Shown: one piece after another, positions 63,427-63,825 of the stretch
Layout of the letters: each line of letters begins with the position of its first letter
Numbering within the stretch: position 1 is the stretch's first letter
From: Myxococcota bacterium
Lineage (GTDB): Bacteria > Myxococcota_A > Polyangia > Polyangiales > Polyangiaceae
Direction: 5' to 3'
NCBI GenBank assembly: GCA_963169165.1
Contig: CAUJFL010000013.1
Location: 1-63,825 of the forward strand
DNA: 63,825 nucleotides
Made by a program: the position numbers and the translations under genes
The notes under the pieces: generated by a model
Database searches by the model: none
What the model saw: only the letters and a program-made list of their open reading frames with translations
Told to the model about the DNA's origin: nothing

Positions 63427-63825
63427 TCAGCGGTGTACGTACACCAGCGTTCCCTGCCCGTTGGCCTCGATGCCGTGCCACGCCGAGGGCACGCTCGGCT
63501 CGGTCCACTCGAAGATCCACGCCGCGTCCGTCGGCGGGAGGTTGACGCAGCCGTGGCTGCGCGGTCGGCCGAAGCCCTCGTGCCAGAACGCCGCGTGGAG
63601 CGCGTAGCCCCCGTGGAAGTACTGCACGTACGGCACGTCGAGCAGCTCGTACTCGGTCGAGTCGGCGCGGTTGCCGAGCATCGTCGTCGTCACGTGCTTC
63701 GCCTGGATGCGAAAATATCCCTGGATCGTCGCGCTCGTCGCCTCGGGGTCTCCGTCGCCGCCCGCGCCGGTCGACACGATGGTCGCGTACACCGCGCGTC
63801 GGCCCTCGTACGCGACGAGCGTCTG
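63427..63825 (-). CDS. L,D-transpeptidase (YkuD), C-terminal part (5' end outside window)
   Basis: The frame is open to the window edge (QTLVAYEGRRAVYATIVSTG), so the gene begins beyond 63825; the track's GTG at 63792 is internal. The YkuD core is present: YFHGGYALHAAFWHEGFGRP followed by RSHGCVNLPPTDA, with the catalytic His and Cys. These enzymes form 3-3 peptidoglycan crosslinks or attach proteins to the wall. The missing N-terminus would hold the signal peptide. Confidence 0.92.
   Translation of the reverse strand, partial: QTLVAYEGRRAVYATIVSTGAGGDGDPEATSATIQGYFRIQAKHVTTTMLGNRADSTEYELLDVPYVQYFHGGYALHAAFWHEGFGRPRSHGCVNLPPTDAAWIFEWTEPSVPSAWHGIEANGQGTLVYVHR

Overview
The window is very GC-rich with strong third-position G/C bias. 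It looks like chromosomal DNA of a myxobacterium, probably of the Polyangiales (Sorangium-like). The pointers are Hanks-type Ser/Thr kinases, a TPR/PEGA membrane protein, and many lipoproteins whose lipobox is followed by long Gly/Ala/Ser/Thr linkers. This placement is inferred from gene content; no rRNA or other phylogenetic marker is present. No tRNA, rRNA or CRISPR array was recognised.

Layout. 0-9.98 kb: the tail of an M16 peptidase, a lipoprotein, a methyltransferase, then a trehalose block: a GH15 hydrolase divergent from a membrane-anchored trehalose-6-phosphate synthase, with otsB and a MarR regulator overlapping behind it. A secreted hypothetical, a hotdog-fold thioesterase-like gene and a small membrane protein follow. 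9.98-11.71 kb: a disturbed island bounded by a 70-bp direct repeat. It holds a decayed copy of a neighbouring gene's tail, a small-protein/nucleotidyltransferase pair and an IS66-type transposase scrap. 11.7-20.1 kb: two outer-membrane-like proteins, an RCC1-repeat lipoprotein, a GH19 chitinase lipoprotein, a P5C dehydrogenase and a zinc alcohol dehydrogenase. 20.1-32.9 kb: a polysaccharide flippase, an orphan histidine kinase, a Ser/Thr kinase lacking the usual ATP lysine, the TPR/PEGA protein with a second Ser/Thr kinase, PlsB coupled to a chemoreceptor, and a Cys-rich lipoprotein. 32.9-45.0 kb: an esterase-like lipoprotein, a P450 with a coupled small gene, a 35-aa membrane peptide, a GH13 enzyme, a Cys-repeat lipoprotein, a carbamoyltransferase cluster (ferritin-like protein, carbamoyltransferase, DUF5989, facing an SGNH hydrolase), an exported methyltransferase and a DHFR-family protein.

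45.0-49.35 kb: the second disturbed zone. IS630-type transposase fragments and two copies of a roughly 130-bp repeat ending in CTAG flank two secreted-protein genes. One of these begins with an ATG and a strong ribosome binding site followed by eight 7-bp repeats, a possible slippage switch. 49.35-63.8 kb: housekeeping and metabolic genes (pdxH, valS, aminotransferase, ndk, pckG) interleaved with a sigma-like factor, an ARPP-1 protein, a radical SAM enzyme, a BNR/MoaD pair, a subtilase/glutamine amidotransferase pair and a truncated L,D-transpeptidase.

Themes. Many neighbouring genes overlap by ATGA or GTGA, so translational coupling is common. Several lipoproteins carry in-frame minisatellites in their linkers. 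The best candidates for undescribed biology are the heptamer-repeat gene, the carbamoyltransferase/ferritin-like/DUF5989/SGNH cluster, the CTAG-ended repeat family, the membrane-anchored trehalose synthase, and the radical SAM/BNR/MoaD neighbourhood.
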